In this document: piece by piece, positions 48,180 through 58,850 of the stretch
Numbering within the stretch: the stretch's first letter is position 1
Layout: each line of letters begins with the position of its first letter
NCBI GenBank assembly: GCA_026545225.1
Contig: CM048853.1
Span: forward strand, 40,812,755-40,876,754
Direction: 5' to 3'
Source of the DNA: Cornus controversa
Taxonomy: Eukaryota; Streptophyta; Magnoliopsida; Cornales; Cornaceae
DNA: 64,000 nt
Made by a program: the position numbers and the translations under genes
The notes under the pieces: generated by a model
Told to the model about the DNA's origin: nothing
The model's database searches: none
What the model saw: only the letters and a program-made list of their open reading frames with translations

Positions 48180-48720
48180 TCAATGGATCGAATTTTGATT
48201 CAAATCCGAGCCAATAAATAGGATATGAATTGAAACATTCAATCTGATAATCCGTTAGCGATCTGAATGTGTCAACTAAATAAACTGGATATGAATTATG
48301 GCCGATTCGGTCTGATAATAATCCAATCTGATATAATATAATATAAATATCTTATCTAATGCTATAATATATAATATTTACATATTACTAAAATATTTTT
48401 ATCATTATTTTCTTCTTCTTCCCTCTATCTATTTTTTCTCTCTTTATTATTATTATTTTTTAAATAAAAAGTCAAATACATACCCTCCAAGCGTACAAAT
48501 TAGACGTACAAGTTCTAAAACTATGTTCTTTATTGTTTGATGTGAAGGTTAGTTAGATGTTTATACGATCCGATTCTAGTTCGAATCCAAGTAATTAGGA
48601 TATGGATTGAAACATTCAATCCGATAACTTGTTAGTGATCTGAATCCGATAATCCATTAGTTTAACAAACCAAATATGGAATATAGTCAATTCGATCCGA
48701 ATCCGATTCGTTGACGTTTT
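48180..48720. repeat. Two diverged copies of an AATCCGAT-rich repeat
   Basis: About 48180-48330 and 48550-48720 share the order: AATCCGAG/AATCCAAG, AATAGGATATGAATTGAAAC-like, CATTCAATC, GATAATCCGTTAG, GATCTGAAT. They are direct repeats with about 75% apparent identity. Similar GATCCGAATCCG words occur at 56620-56690. Confidence 0.65.
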
Positions 48721-50670
48721 CTAAAACAAAAATTTCCTCAATCTGGGCTTGTTGTTTTAGGTGATTTCTGCTCTCTAATGTCAATAGTTTCACCGGAAAC
48801 TATGTCTGGAGTTAAAGATCCGGCTATCAAGTTATTTGGATAGAAGATTCTATTACCGGACTGTCATGTACTGGCAGAATCCGAGGACAAAGCCGATTTG
48901 GATTGTGAGATTCAACCCGTATTAGTAACAATGGTAAATCCACATATGAAAAAGTTTTTTTTCTTTCCTTGATGAATTGATTTATGGTATATATTTTTGT
49001 CTAATTATCATTTGACAAACAAATGGAGTGCCACTTCAATTATTTTTACTTTCACAAGTTTTATTGTGCTTTTAAAAGTTTATGATGGGCTTTTAGGAAG
49101 CAAAGATAGAGGGTCGTATCGGACACGTCTCCAATACTGATACTTCCAGGATACACAATTCTGATATTTCTAGGAATTATTTCATTTTTTAAATAATATT
49201 TTTAACATGGGATATGGCTTGGATATTCGAGGGTAATTTGAGGATACATATGGATACTTTTTGGATACGTTTAGACAAATTTGCAATTTTTTTGTTTTAA
49301 AATCAAATTGTACTATTAAAAAGTTTATAGGTTAAAAAATGGGGGTCATATTATAATAAAACAAAAGGGCTTTTAATGATTGTATTTAGAGATAATATTG
49401 TAGAAAACTGGTAAAAAATAATTTTTTGTATATAAAAAATGTAATTTATTTATTTTTTATTATCGCATACTATTTTTTTGAGATTTGAGATTTTCCGTAC
49501 CGTATTGTATGTACAAAGTGTAAATCAACTTGAAATTAGTATAATGCAATCAAATCATCTTGTGAATGCAAATGAAATTGAAACCCCAATTGTCTTTTAA
49601 ATACATTTTCTTTTCTTTTTTCGTGTGTAATGACGGTAAGCTAATGCTTTTTATCCTTTTATTACTATTATTGTTATTATCACCATATTGTTGTTACTAT
49701 TTAAATTTGTTTATTCTTTGTTCTAATGTTTACGATGTGCATGTTCTTGTGCAATTCTACTACAAATGAACTGAGACTTCTATGAACAGCTCAGATTTAG
49801 TTTGTTTTCGTCCAAACGAACCCATCTTGAATAAAAGGAAGTGAGCTTGAGCACTGATCAACTCAGATTTTTTTTCTTGTAATTTTTTTAAAATTATCAT
49901 ACCAACTTATTGATAATAAAATAAATTTAAAATATTGAAAAGAATCTGTTTTTTGAGCACCTCATGAGCCTGAGCCAAGCTCAAATAGTCTTCTATTCTG
50001 GTCTCGGTTCAAATGGAGCCCACCTGTGGGTGTGAGGAACGTTCCTCTAGTCTGGCTTAGCTCGGTTCATTTGGAGCCTTACCAGACGTGGAAACTCTAC
50101 AGGTTATCTAATTTATGTTACCTGGTTTCTTTTCCGGGAATTGATCCTTTCCAATAGTTTCTCTTCCAAATATCTACAAGCATATATATAACGGATATAA
50201 AAACACATCATCACCGTTGGGTGTGAAACCATGACATAATAGGTAATTATTCAAGTGATGACATGGCACATCTTTGATAGTTGGATGTAGGCTTGTCGAT
50301 ATTTGGAGAGTAAAACTATCCCTTCTTTTCCCTTTGCAATTACGACCTCCAATAAGTGTTTCTGAGCGTCTGTCATTCAGCAATCATCAATAATTCCCAT
50401 GCAGTACAATTCAAAACTGAACAGAACTTCACCAAGATTTGGAGTATGGACACAACAATATTTGAGATTGAAATCCAATATACCTCGAATATAATGGCAC
50501 ACTGCTAACAGAAATTGAAATTACTGAACATAATTGAATTATAAGATAATTGGCTGTTAGTTTTTATTATTCATTCTTGGAAGCTGACCCACGGAACAAA
50601 AAATCATTTCACCCAAAATTGGATATACAACCTGCATTGCAGCAAAGATAAATGCAGGCATTCCATGTAT
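48720..50670. other. Spacer between repeats and RPC10
   Basis: A+T-rich DNA with repeat-like words (GGACACGTCTCC, GGATACATATGGATAC near 49110-49270; GAGCCTGAGCCAAGCTC near 49970). The small open frames at 49566 and 50174 have no recognisable content. The end probably includes the 3' UTR of the - strand RPC10 gene. Confidence 0.5.
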
Positions 50671-52654
50671 TTAGTCCTCGCGCCACTGCTCTCCACAATG
50701 CTCATTCAAACACTTGTAAAATGTTGACATCGGCTCATCGGCTGACCTGATCTGAATTTGCTGGAAAGCAGCCTTCCCAAACCTACACCTGGGGCATGTT
50801 GCTGCAAAGAGAGAGAAGAAAAGGGAAAGGAAAAAAGGATTTCAGAATTGCAAAATTAGCCAACATCTAAAGGAAGTAGCATGAATAATTACAACATGAA
50901 CTTTCTATATTACAGTCACCTAATGTCGCTTCAACCTACAAAATTCAGGCATCCAACAATAGAATCTTGTTTATGTTGGTCTATATTCTCATCAAGTTCT
51001 ATCCTACCAAGTTTACATGTGTTTACTTAAGCATATAGGAATATTATAAACTGATCTAATTACACAGCCTCGTGGTTCGTAGGGCTTTCAGATTTGTGCA
51101 TGCATCAGGTCTTGCGTTCAAGGAAACCAATTTGTTATAAGTTATGAAATGTCAACATCTCATTAACAGAAGTCAAATCTTTCACAATCCGCAGAATTTT
51201 CTATCAGCCCACCAATCTCAGATTGAAAGGAAATCTGCAAGTGACTGCAACTACTACATGAAGTATGTATCTTAGTTCCATACTACTAGAAAATTGAACC
51301 TCTTCACAGGATGCATCTTGTTGGTTACTTCAACTATTGTTCCACAAGGTGCAATACAATGATTCATTATTTAATAAAACTTGCAAAAACCTTTTTTTCC
51401 ATTGGTATGCAAGCAATATATACTAGGGGTTAAAAGAAGGGCATTTCAATCCCCACCTACACTTGTGAGATTGAGCTTTTACCATTAAAGTAAGCAACAG
51501 CCCTCCGTATTAGGTGTTATAAGGAAACAAGAAAATTCACCCCTTAAATTAGAAGAGAAAACTTGGTAACCAATTTTCAAACATCTACCAGACGTTTTAA
51601 TTGACAGTACAGTTGCTGTAATAATAAGAAGTCGTTTAATGGACTTGAGGTGTAAAGGATGTAATACAATAATGTGTTCAAAACGAGTCCTTACATCTAC
51701 TTAGTCCTCTCTCTCATCCATCTATGACCTTTTACATCTACTTAGTCTATTGCTCTCTCTCATCCATCTATGACCTTAACTACCCCGTTCCACTTGGGAA
51801 GCCTTAAAAAGAGAAAGTAACCAAAAGGAGAAGAGGCTAATATTATAACCAATAACAACATCACAAAAATCATCATACCATTAACCCGTTCGTCAAGTGG
51901 TAGGAGGATGACTAAGAGACCTCAGTTTAAATGAAACTCAAAATATAGTTCAGAACTTTATTGGAGTTGACTATCATGTTTATAACTTTATATCATGAAC
52001 GTTATGATTCTGATAAAGTACAAAGGACAAACAGTTAATATCCTTTAAACCCAGAAATGTAAGTAACTCTTTTTCAGTAAGTATAACATATTTAACTCGA
52101 TCCTCAAAGAATCATGAACAACTGCATCAGGCCAGCTTCTATGTAAAAATAGAAATGGAAATTTGAAGAAAACATGAGAGCTGCATAAAGCGAAACAGAA
52201 AGCAAGCTTGAAAATCTTCAATTACACAACATAATCATAATTACATAAACCACATACTATGAATCAAGCTAAAAAATGAAGAAGGCAATTCCAGTTTTCA
52301 AGGTAAAAGTGTATGGAAAAGATATACACCTTCAGTTGTGGGAGCATTCTTCATATCCTCTTCAGAGAAAATGGGTTCTATCTCTTTCTTAACTAAATGT
52401 TGTCTTCTCTTTATCTTAACCTGTAAAATAGAATACACACACACAAGTAGTCCACCGAAAATTCAGTTGTAAAGGTAGAGAGTAGTGGACGACTTGGGAA
52501 AAGAAAACACTTCATCACAAAGGTCTTTTGGGTGAGTTACCTTGCTCTCTATGTGACATACAAATGGACATGTAGGGCAGAAGAATCTGGCAGGTCGTCC
52601 CATATGGGGCAACTCATACTGCAACAATGTTCCGCAAGTCGGGCAAAATTCCAT
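50671..52654 (-). CDS. RPC10: RNA polymerase III subunit RPC10 (C11, TFIIS-like)
   Basis: Coding exons on the - strand: 52654-52541, 52420-52330, 50801-50671. They total 336 nt, 111 residues plus stop; the human homologue has 108. This small subunit works in RNA polymerase III, where it helps RNA cleavage, proofreading and termination. Seen: an N-terminal zinc ribbon (C4, C7, C26, C29), a basic linker, and a C-terminal TFIIS-type ribbon (C71, C74, C99, C104) with the acidic pair D90-E91 in QIRSADEPM, the residues that reach into the polymerase active site. The C-x4-C spacing of the last pair also occurs in the human protein. The open frame runs 8 codons further upstream (MHCATSQQ), but the second Met fits the family start (MEFCPTC). 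Intron 2 (1.5 kb) carries SINE relics. Confidence 0.93.
51060..51150 (+). mobile_element. SINE-like relic in RPC10 intron 2
   Basis: CAGCCTCGTGGTTCGTAGG resembles an A box region and TTGCGTTCAAGGAAACC a B box, about 40 nt apart. It lies antisense to the host gene. No target-site duplication was found. Confidence 0.4.
51691..51777. repeat. Tandem duplication of about 41-46 bp
   Basis: TTACATCTACTTAGT, a CTCTCT tract and CATCCATCTATGACCTT occur twice in a row; the second copy has five extra bases. It lies in RPC10 intron 2. Confidence 0.85.
51880..51960 (+). mobile_element. Faint SINE-like relic
   Basis: CGTCAAGTGGTAGGAGG resembles a tRNA-type A box and CTCAGTTTAAATGAAACTC a decayed B box. 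Weak evidence; it lies in RPC10 intron 2. Confidence 0.3.
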
Positions 52655-53225
52655 TTGTTGGCTTGTAGCACAGTGCACGCCCCTTAAACTGTAATATTCT
52701 AAAAAGAAAATATTATATTAGTGTTGAGACCTACCAACCATAAAGTATATTTAAAAAGAACACTACTTTGAGCCCCCTAAAAACAAAAGGCATTTCATCA
52801 AACAGCTTAAATGAAGATAAAGACAAAAACACTTCCCCAAAGGTCAAAAGAAGTTTACTTGGTTATCCGGGAAACAAAAGGCATCTCATGAACTACTAAC
52901 AGCTGAATATCTTTAGTATACGTTATCAGGGAAAAAAATTTATCTTTACCAAGTTATATGTGTGCATATGAATTTATCACATGGGAGTTTTAGTAACAAA
53001 CTTATCCTGGAAAAATCAATTTGCAAAGTTTGACCAAGTGCAAAAGAGGTTTGCAACCAAAATAAATTGTTCACTGTAATTGGCCAATTAGTTAAGCAAA
53101 TATATGAATGTAATAAAAATGAGGAGGGAAACTGTATATGAATGTGAAGTTTTTGGAACAATCCATCTGATGGAACAAACATTGCTCTTCATTTGTATCA
53201 ATTCAGAAAGAATCTAAGGTTTCCT

Positions 53226-53300
53226 GTCACGCCCCGATCCCAAGAATCCAGGCTCATGACATGAGAAAAAGAATAATGATAAGAACAAAAACTACTTACA
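53226..53300 (+). mobile_element. Possible LTR start
   Basis: TGTCACGCCCCGATCCC is the type of sequence that opens several plant LTR retrotransposon repeats. The matching end, a second LTR and internal genes were not found, so this may be only a fragment. Confidence 0.3.
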
Positions 53301-53783
53301 ATTTTGTATTATTGAGGCCTTTTAAGTAAAATTGTGTTTGGTTTAATCCAATCAAGCATTAATTAGATGTTTTAACGTGCTGGCATCGACTCAGAAGAGA
53401 TGTCTCTCTACATATATCTATATCTATATATATATATATAGCGTATAGGTGCACATGTCAGCAAACAAGATTCCCATTGAAGTTTCCTGCCACATGGCGT
53501 TTAGAGAACATTAATATGAAGAGAACTTGTGTTTTCAGCATTATGCACATATATATACCACAAGTATCCTACAACTACGGATATCATGGTCACTGTTGAG
53601 TGAAGGTTGAATGTAACCATGAATGCATCTTCTCTCAACTCATGCATGCACCATGCATGCATCTTCTCTCAACTCATCTTCTGATTGGCGCTAGTGCTTA
53701 GGGTTTTCTCCACTCTAACTCTCTTTCACGGTAGTAGTTAGAGTTTCTTTTCATCTACTCTCTCTCATTCTAGTTGATCTGGG

Positions 53784-53915
53784 CTTAATCGACATGCCAG
53801 ACATGATATAAACCCTAATCGTATGAACTTAATCTATATGGCAGACAAGATGTAAACCTTAATCGTATGAACTTAATTGATATGCCAGACATGATGTAAC
53901 CCCTAATCATATGAA
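53784..53915 (+). repeat. Three imperfect copies of a 44-bp unit
   Basis: The unit CTTAATCGACATGCCAGACA and following bases begins at 53784, 53828 and 53872, an exact 44-bp period with several substitutions between copies. Confidence 0.88.
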
Positions 53916-54218
53916 CTTAGCCCCTCTGTCTCCTATTTTTGTAACATTGCTAAGCTATGGTTTCAGAATTGGAGAATTTTCAAAATTGAACAATTTGACT
54001 TTGATAATTAGGGGCTTTTGTATTATTGAGGCCTTTTACGTAAAATTGTGTTTAGTTTAATCCAATCAAGCATTAATTGGGTGGGTTCATGCTTCCAATA
54101 GAAATTGACGAACTAGGGTTAGCACAGAATTGGAGATTTTTCAAAATTTTACAAATTGAATTTAATAATTTGGGGCTTTTGTATAAATGAGGCATAAAAT
54201 GTTGTTGCCGTTTGTAGG

Positions 54219-54622
54219 TAGGGCTGGCAATATTTGACACGACACGGAATAAGTGGGTTTGGGTTAATTGTGTTCGTGTCAAAACGGGCTGGCAATATTT
54301 GACACGACACGAAATAAGTGGGTTTGGATTTGGGTTAATCGTGTTCGTGTCGACATGAATACGATTAACCCAAACCCAAACCCACTTATTCCGTGTCGTG
54401 TCAAATATTGTCAGCCCTACCTATAAACGACAACAACCCGCTAACTAATCTTGTCGTGTTCGTCTTTGACCTGGGAACCCGTTTAAGTAAACGTGTCATA
54501 TTCGAGTCAAAAATGACCCAATTAGCTAAACTTGTCATATTCATGTCATGTCAAGATTTTTTTACACGAATAATAATCATGTTGACACGAACACGACACA
54601 ATAACACGAATTGCCATCCCTA
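54219..54622. mobile_element. hAT MITE with long internal hairpin, 8-bp TSD
   Basis: The identical 8-bp word TTTGTAGG flanks it (54211-54218 and 54623-54630). The left end TAGGGCTGGCAAT and the reverse complement of the right end, TAGGGATGGCAAT, match at 12 of 13 positions. Inside, 54286-54340 is the near-perfect reverse complement of 54362-54417, and 54219-54271 is a direct copy of the first arm. Transcription through it would give a stable foldback RNA. Confidence 0.92.
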
Positions 54623-55685
54623 TTTGTAGGGGGATTGCAATGTTGCCCCAAATCCTCTATAGAGGCCTTCATAGCAACCTATTGCACCTATTTTGCTGCA
54701 GACTCAGCCCACTATCCATGATATTCTCAATGACTTGGTCCACCTCTTCAAATAAATCCATATGTCCCTTTGTCCCTAACCTACTTCCACACTCTGCAAC
54801 TTCCTTAAAAATAGGTCCAGACTCCACCTCCTTCATTCTGCACTTGACATCTGTCCACTTGGCCCAATATCTTAACCCACTACCTAACTAAACCATTAGT
54901 CAACACATCTTTATAACAGCTTTCTCCTCCATCCAGTAATTGTAGAACTATTCTCATGGTCCAACTACTTGGGTCATCATAGCCACATGTTGGCTTATCT
55001 AATGCCCAAGTGTTGTGTTTTAATTACCCATGTCAGCACATACATGGCAGGCCGTTACTAGTCCACGTTTAAAACAAGTACAGTCCATTTATTGGTCCAT
55101 GTCAACGCTGAAGTGGCTGCCACTTTGGGGTGTCAACAATAAGCAAGCAAACAAATGTGAAAAACAATATGGTCCCAACTGAGAGCCTCATTTAATTACC
55201 AGATAATTAATTAATATATATATGGATCAGCCAAATAAAATTAAACAGCTGTTACTCTTAATAATTAGTTTGGTTTTGATTAATAGAAAAATTGGACAGC
55301 TGCAGGGACCACTGACAGAGAAGAAGATATAGAAGAATACAAAACATATGACATTAGTGTATGCATGAGTGAGAGAGATAGTGCAAAAGGAACCTTCCAA
55401 GAAAGCTGATACTCTGGACAAATTAGCTATGACACTTGTGTTTAGCCAAAAGATCCCCCAACTCCACCTTGTAGTGAACCTTCCTAGAAACCCTTCAATG
55501 ATATGTAGCTATCAATTAATTAATGATACACTATACAACTGTACGGTTCTATGAATCCATATATTCGGATATCACCCTCCTTAGTATAATATAGACCATA
55601 ACAAGCAGTACTACTAGTGCCTGTCACACACCACCACATGCAATAATTGAGTAATACCTTGAAAAGCATTATCACTTTAGATTGC

Positions 55686-55692
55686 TATAAAG
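55686..55692 (+). promoter_or_regulatory. KIC: Putative TATA box of KIC
   Basis: TATAAAG lies 129 bp before the start codon at 55815. Transcription starting about 30 bases downstream would leave a leader of roughly 95 nt. This is an inference from sequence and spacing. Confidence 0.5.
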
Positions 55693-55810
55693 CTAGCCAG
55701 CTTTGTGTGTGTTGATCGATCATTCACCGATTGTAGTTGAATCTAGTTAAAAGTTTTTCTTTTTAATTTTTAATTCCTTGCATTGAAATTTAATACTTAC
55801 CAAAATATAT

Positions 55811-55822
55811 ATGCATGGCTGA
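55811..55822 (+). promoter_or_regulatory. Overlapping three-codon upstream reading frame
   Basis: ATGCATGGCTGA encodes Met-His-Gly-stop. Its ATG is 4 bases before the KIC start codon, which lies inside this tiny frame in another phase. Neither ATG has a purine at -3; the KIC ATG has G at +4. Scanning ribosomes would meet the short frame first. Confidence 0.6.
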
Positions 55823-56201
55823 AGTGAAAGGTACGGCAATTGATCAGAACTACGAGGATTTGTTGGGAGTGATGGCAGAGAAGCTAGACGTGGACACCTT
55901 TGTGTCGGAACTGTGTGGAGGATTCCGGCTTCTGGCAGAGCCTACAATAGGACTGATTACATCGGAGAGTCTGAGGAAGAATTCAGCTCTTCTGGGTATG
56001 GAGGGAATGAGCAAAGAAGAGTTGGAAGCGATGGTGAGAGAAGGGGACTTGGATGGAGATGGAGCACTCAACCAGACTGAATTTTGCATCCTCATGGTCA
56101 GGCTTAGCCCAACCATCATGCAAGATGCTGAGACATGGCTTCAGAAGGCACTTGATCAAGAGATGCTGCACATGCCCAACCCCGCATCATCATCAGCTTA
56201 A
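55815..56201 (+). CDS. KIC: EF-hand calcium-binding protein, KIC family
   Basis: Single exon, 128 residues plus stop. It resembles Arabidopsis KIC (KCBP-interacting calcium-binding protein) and its relative PBP1 (PINOID-binding protein) along nearly the whole length: YEDLL.VMAEKLDV, FVSELC.GF, LITSESLR.NS, GMSKEE, and a single canonical EF-hand loop with D78, D80, D82 and E89 (DLDGDGALNQTE). Members bind calcium through this one loop and then act on a partner, the kinesin KCBP in the case of KIC or the kinase PINOID for PBP1. The lack of introns is typical. The C-terminal tail ends Ser-rich and is not conserved. A second ATG 4 bp upstream (55811) opens a three-codon frame that overlaps this start. 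Which of the KIC or PBP1 roles applies cannot be decided from sequence alone; KIC is the closer match. Confidence 0.93.
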   Translation: MAEVKGTAIDQNYEDLLGVMAEKLDVDTFVSELCGGFRLLAEPTIGLITSESLRKNSALLGMEGMSKEELEAMVREGDLDGDGALNQTEFCILMVRLSPTIMQDAETWLQKALDQEMLHMPNPASSSA

Positions 56202-56247
56202 TTAGTTAATATCTGCTTTCGTTATATATTAATAATTGTTAGCTTCA

Positions 56248-56253
56248 AATAAA
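56248..56253 (+). terminator. KIC: Possible polyadenylation signal of KIC
   Basis: AATAAA lies 47 bases after the KIC stop codon, within an A-rich stretch. Plant signals are loose, so this is only a candidate. Confidence 0.4.
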
Positions 56254-57398
56254 AATAAAAAATTATTATTATATTGAGTATAGATATATGTAATTCGATC
56301 GACTAGTTCCATTTTCAACTGGGTATCTTTGCTAGCTGCTTATTATATATTTTTTTTGAAAAGTAGCTGCTTATTATATATGATCACGGGATGGGAAGTC
56401 ATCATCAATAATGTAATGATCATATATATATATACATGACTGTGATTGACTTAACATGATTTCTAAGCAAAGGTGTGAATCACCAGTGCACAGAGACAAT
56501 ACGGCTGCAGAGGGTATATAGTAACAGATCAACTGTTTCTCACCGATTTACCTCCGTATTAATTATTGGAGGAAGTAGATGACTCAGGTACGACAAATTC
56601 TGATAAAAATTGAAACCAATCCGATCCGTGAGAAGCACGGATCCAATCCGTAAAATATCGGATTGGTTATACAGATTGGGAACAAATTAAAATGTTCAAA
56701 ACCTCAAAACTTTAAACTGTACAAATTAAAAGAAGCAAGTAAAAGAGCCCCATTTGAAACATGATTGAGAAACCATTCATATTCATATAATAGAAAAGAT
56801 CAAGAGGAAAAGTGCTTCAATGATAGTTGAGACTTGAGAGTGGTTTTGCTTACATGAGGAGCTCTCTCTCACATACATATCCTGAACAAAGAGAAAAATG
56901 TGAAGAAAAAGGAAGGACTAAAATATGAAATATAAGCCAACAAGATGTCAACACATTTACAGAATCTTCCCAGATCCATTCACGATTACAAACTCTTCTC
57001 CGATAATGAAAAGACGATTGAACAAGAAGTAAGAGAGAGATAGATCGGAGACTATAATGAAAAAAATTGCTGGACTCACCAGAAATGATGAAGATGAAGA
57101 CGAAGAACACGCCGTTGTTTCGGTGGTTGCACTCACGAATTGGTGGTTTACAGTGGCTGGTGGTCGATTGGTGACGGTTCACGGTAGTGATTTGATTCGA
57201 TCAGTCAGTTGGTGAGAGTGTGAGATTTCACAACAAATATGATGGTTGGTGTGGTCGACGAAGACGCCAGAGAAGGAGATGGTGGTTGATGAAGATTGGC
57301 AGGGTTTGGCTGAGGAGAGGTGAGGACTGAGTAGGCACTGCTTGTGTGTTTTCAAAGAGAAGAGTTAAAAACTTAATTAGGTTTAGAGGTAAAAAACT

Positions 57399-57452
<54 letters not shown>

Positions 57453-57875
57453 GTATATATTTGTTTATATAATATTATTAACGAATTGAATCCAATTTTT
57501 ACCATTATTAGTGAACCAAATTAATCCATACACATTCTTAATTTATGAATACAAGGATGGATGGCCCAGAAATATTTGATTGGGGTCCGTGGGGCAAAGT
57601 AGCAGATTATATAATTAAAATTATAAAAATTTATGATATATTTGTTTTTTTTCCCTTAAAAACATGGATTTTAATATAAATTATTGCGACCATGTGTATA
57701 TTTTTTCTCCAACACCAAAAAAAATGGAGCTTTCCACCTATGGTAGCAGTTCCTAGGTTTTGCACACCAAGCTTCAGAGGTTGCATGGCAAGCTGGGATA
57801 CTAGATACTGGACCTCACCATTGATTGGGTAGTCCCATATGTCCTCCATCTTCCACTAGCAATAGTGGTTGTTCA
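56254..57875. other. Intergenic region, possible worn element
   Basis: Near 56604 the word TAAAAATTGAAACCAATCCG and, at 57501 reading leftward on the other strand, TAAAAATTGGATTCAATTCG agree at 16 of 20 positions, suggesting the ends of a roughly 900-bp element; its flanks do not show a duplication. Inside is a GGTGGTTG-rich stretch and a (TA)n run (about 57405-57450). No gene is supported. Confidence 0.4.
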
Positions 57876-57879
57876 AGCT

Positions 57880-58818
57880 TATCAGTGAGGCTGTCAGGTA
57901 GGTAAGTACCACATGCCTCTTGTTGTGTTTTTATTCCAAAAACTTTGCTTTGGGTACTAAGGGCATTATGGTAATTTTGATGTAAACCCTAGTATCAGAC
58001 TATTTATTTTGTTATTGGTTCCACAAGCTATGTAATTGCATCGGTAATCTTTCACTTCAGAGAAAAAAGTGAAACTAGTGTGAACCGTGGACGTAGGCAA
58101 TCTTAACGAACCACGTAAAATATCTATGTTGTGTTGTGATTTCTTGAGAGTTTTTTTCCCTTTTTTTATTTCTTGCTATTGTGTGCACAAGAGTATTCAT
58201 TCCCAACATATGTTTCCAAAACGAATTTTAAGTGTCTTTTTACAACTTTAAAATTAACTAATGTTTTTATGTTTTCGAAATGAATTTTATGTGTCTTTTT
58301 ACAACTTTAAAACTAACTAATGTTTCCATATCTCATTGTATGTTTCTCAGGCATGACATGACATAATTTTGATAACACTGTTGTGCTTTAGTAAACCATT
58401 TCTATTGCTAATATCAAATCCACAACTAAAGGGAATAGTAGTTCTCCATAATTCTACAATTTGAACACCCATGGATTCTTTGATGATTGATATAATTTGC
58501 AAAAGTTAAAGAATACAAGTTATTTATGGTAATTTGTTTTCTTTCAAAAACTTTTGTTTTAGGTGATTTAACATAACTTAAAACAATGTTAAAAAGCCTA
58601 ATCAACTAATCTACAAAGATACTAATTACATTTCAAAGAAACCAATCATAGCTAGGGCTGCAATCGAGCCGAGCCGAGTAGTAGCATGTTTGAGCTCGGC
58701 TCGGCAGTGCAGAGCTCGAGCTCCCTCCTCAAGTGTTCGAGCTCGGCTTGGTTCTGTTCACGAGCTTTTCAAGCTCGGCTCGAAACTCGTATATCGATGC
58801 ACATATTACAGACAAAAT

Positions 58819-58850
<32 letters not shown>

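Larger units (their letters stand above)
52655..55680. other. Intergenic region between RPC10 and KIC, repeat-rich
   Basis: RPC10 and the KIC gene are divergently oriented and share this 3 kb. It holds a possible LTR fragment starting TGTCACGCCCCGATCCC (53226), a 44-bp tandem triplicate (53784-53915), two pairs of direct repeats (53303/54016 and 53967/54126) and the hAT element 54219-54622. No gene is supported. Confidence 0.65.

Noticed and set aside
52655-52678. Upstream Met (MHCATSQQ) as RPC10 start
   Set aside because: The family begins at MEFCPTC; the eight extra residues have no counterpart in homologues that I know.
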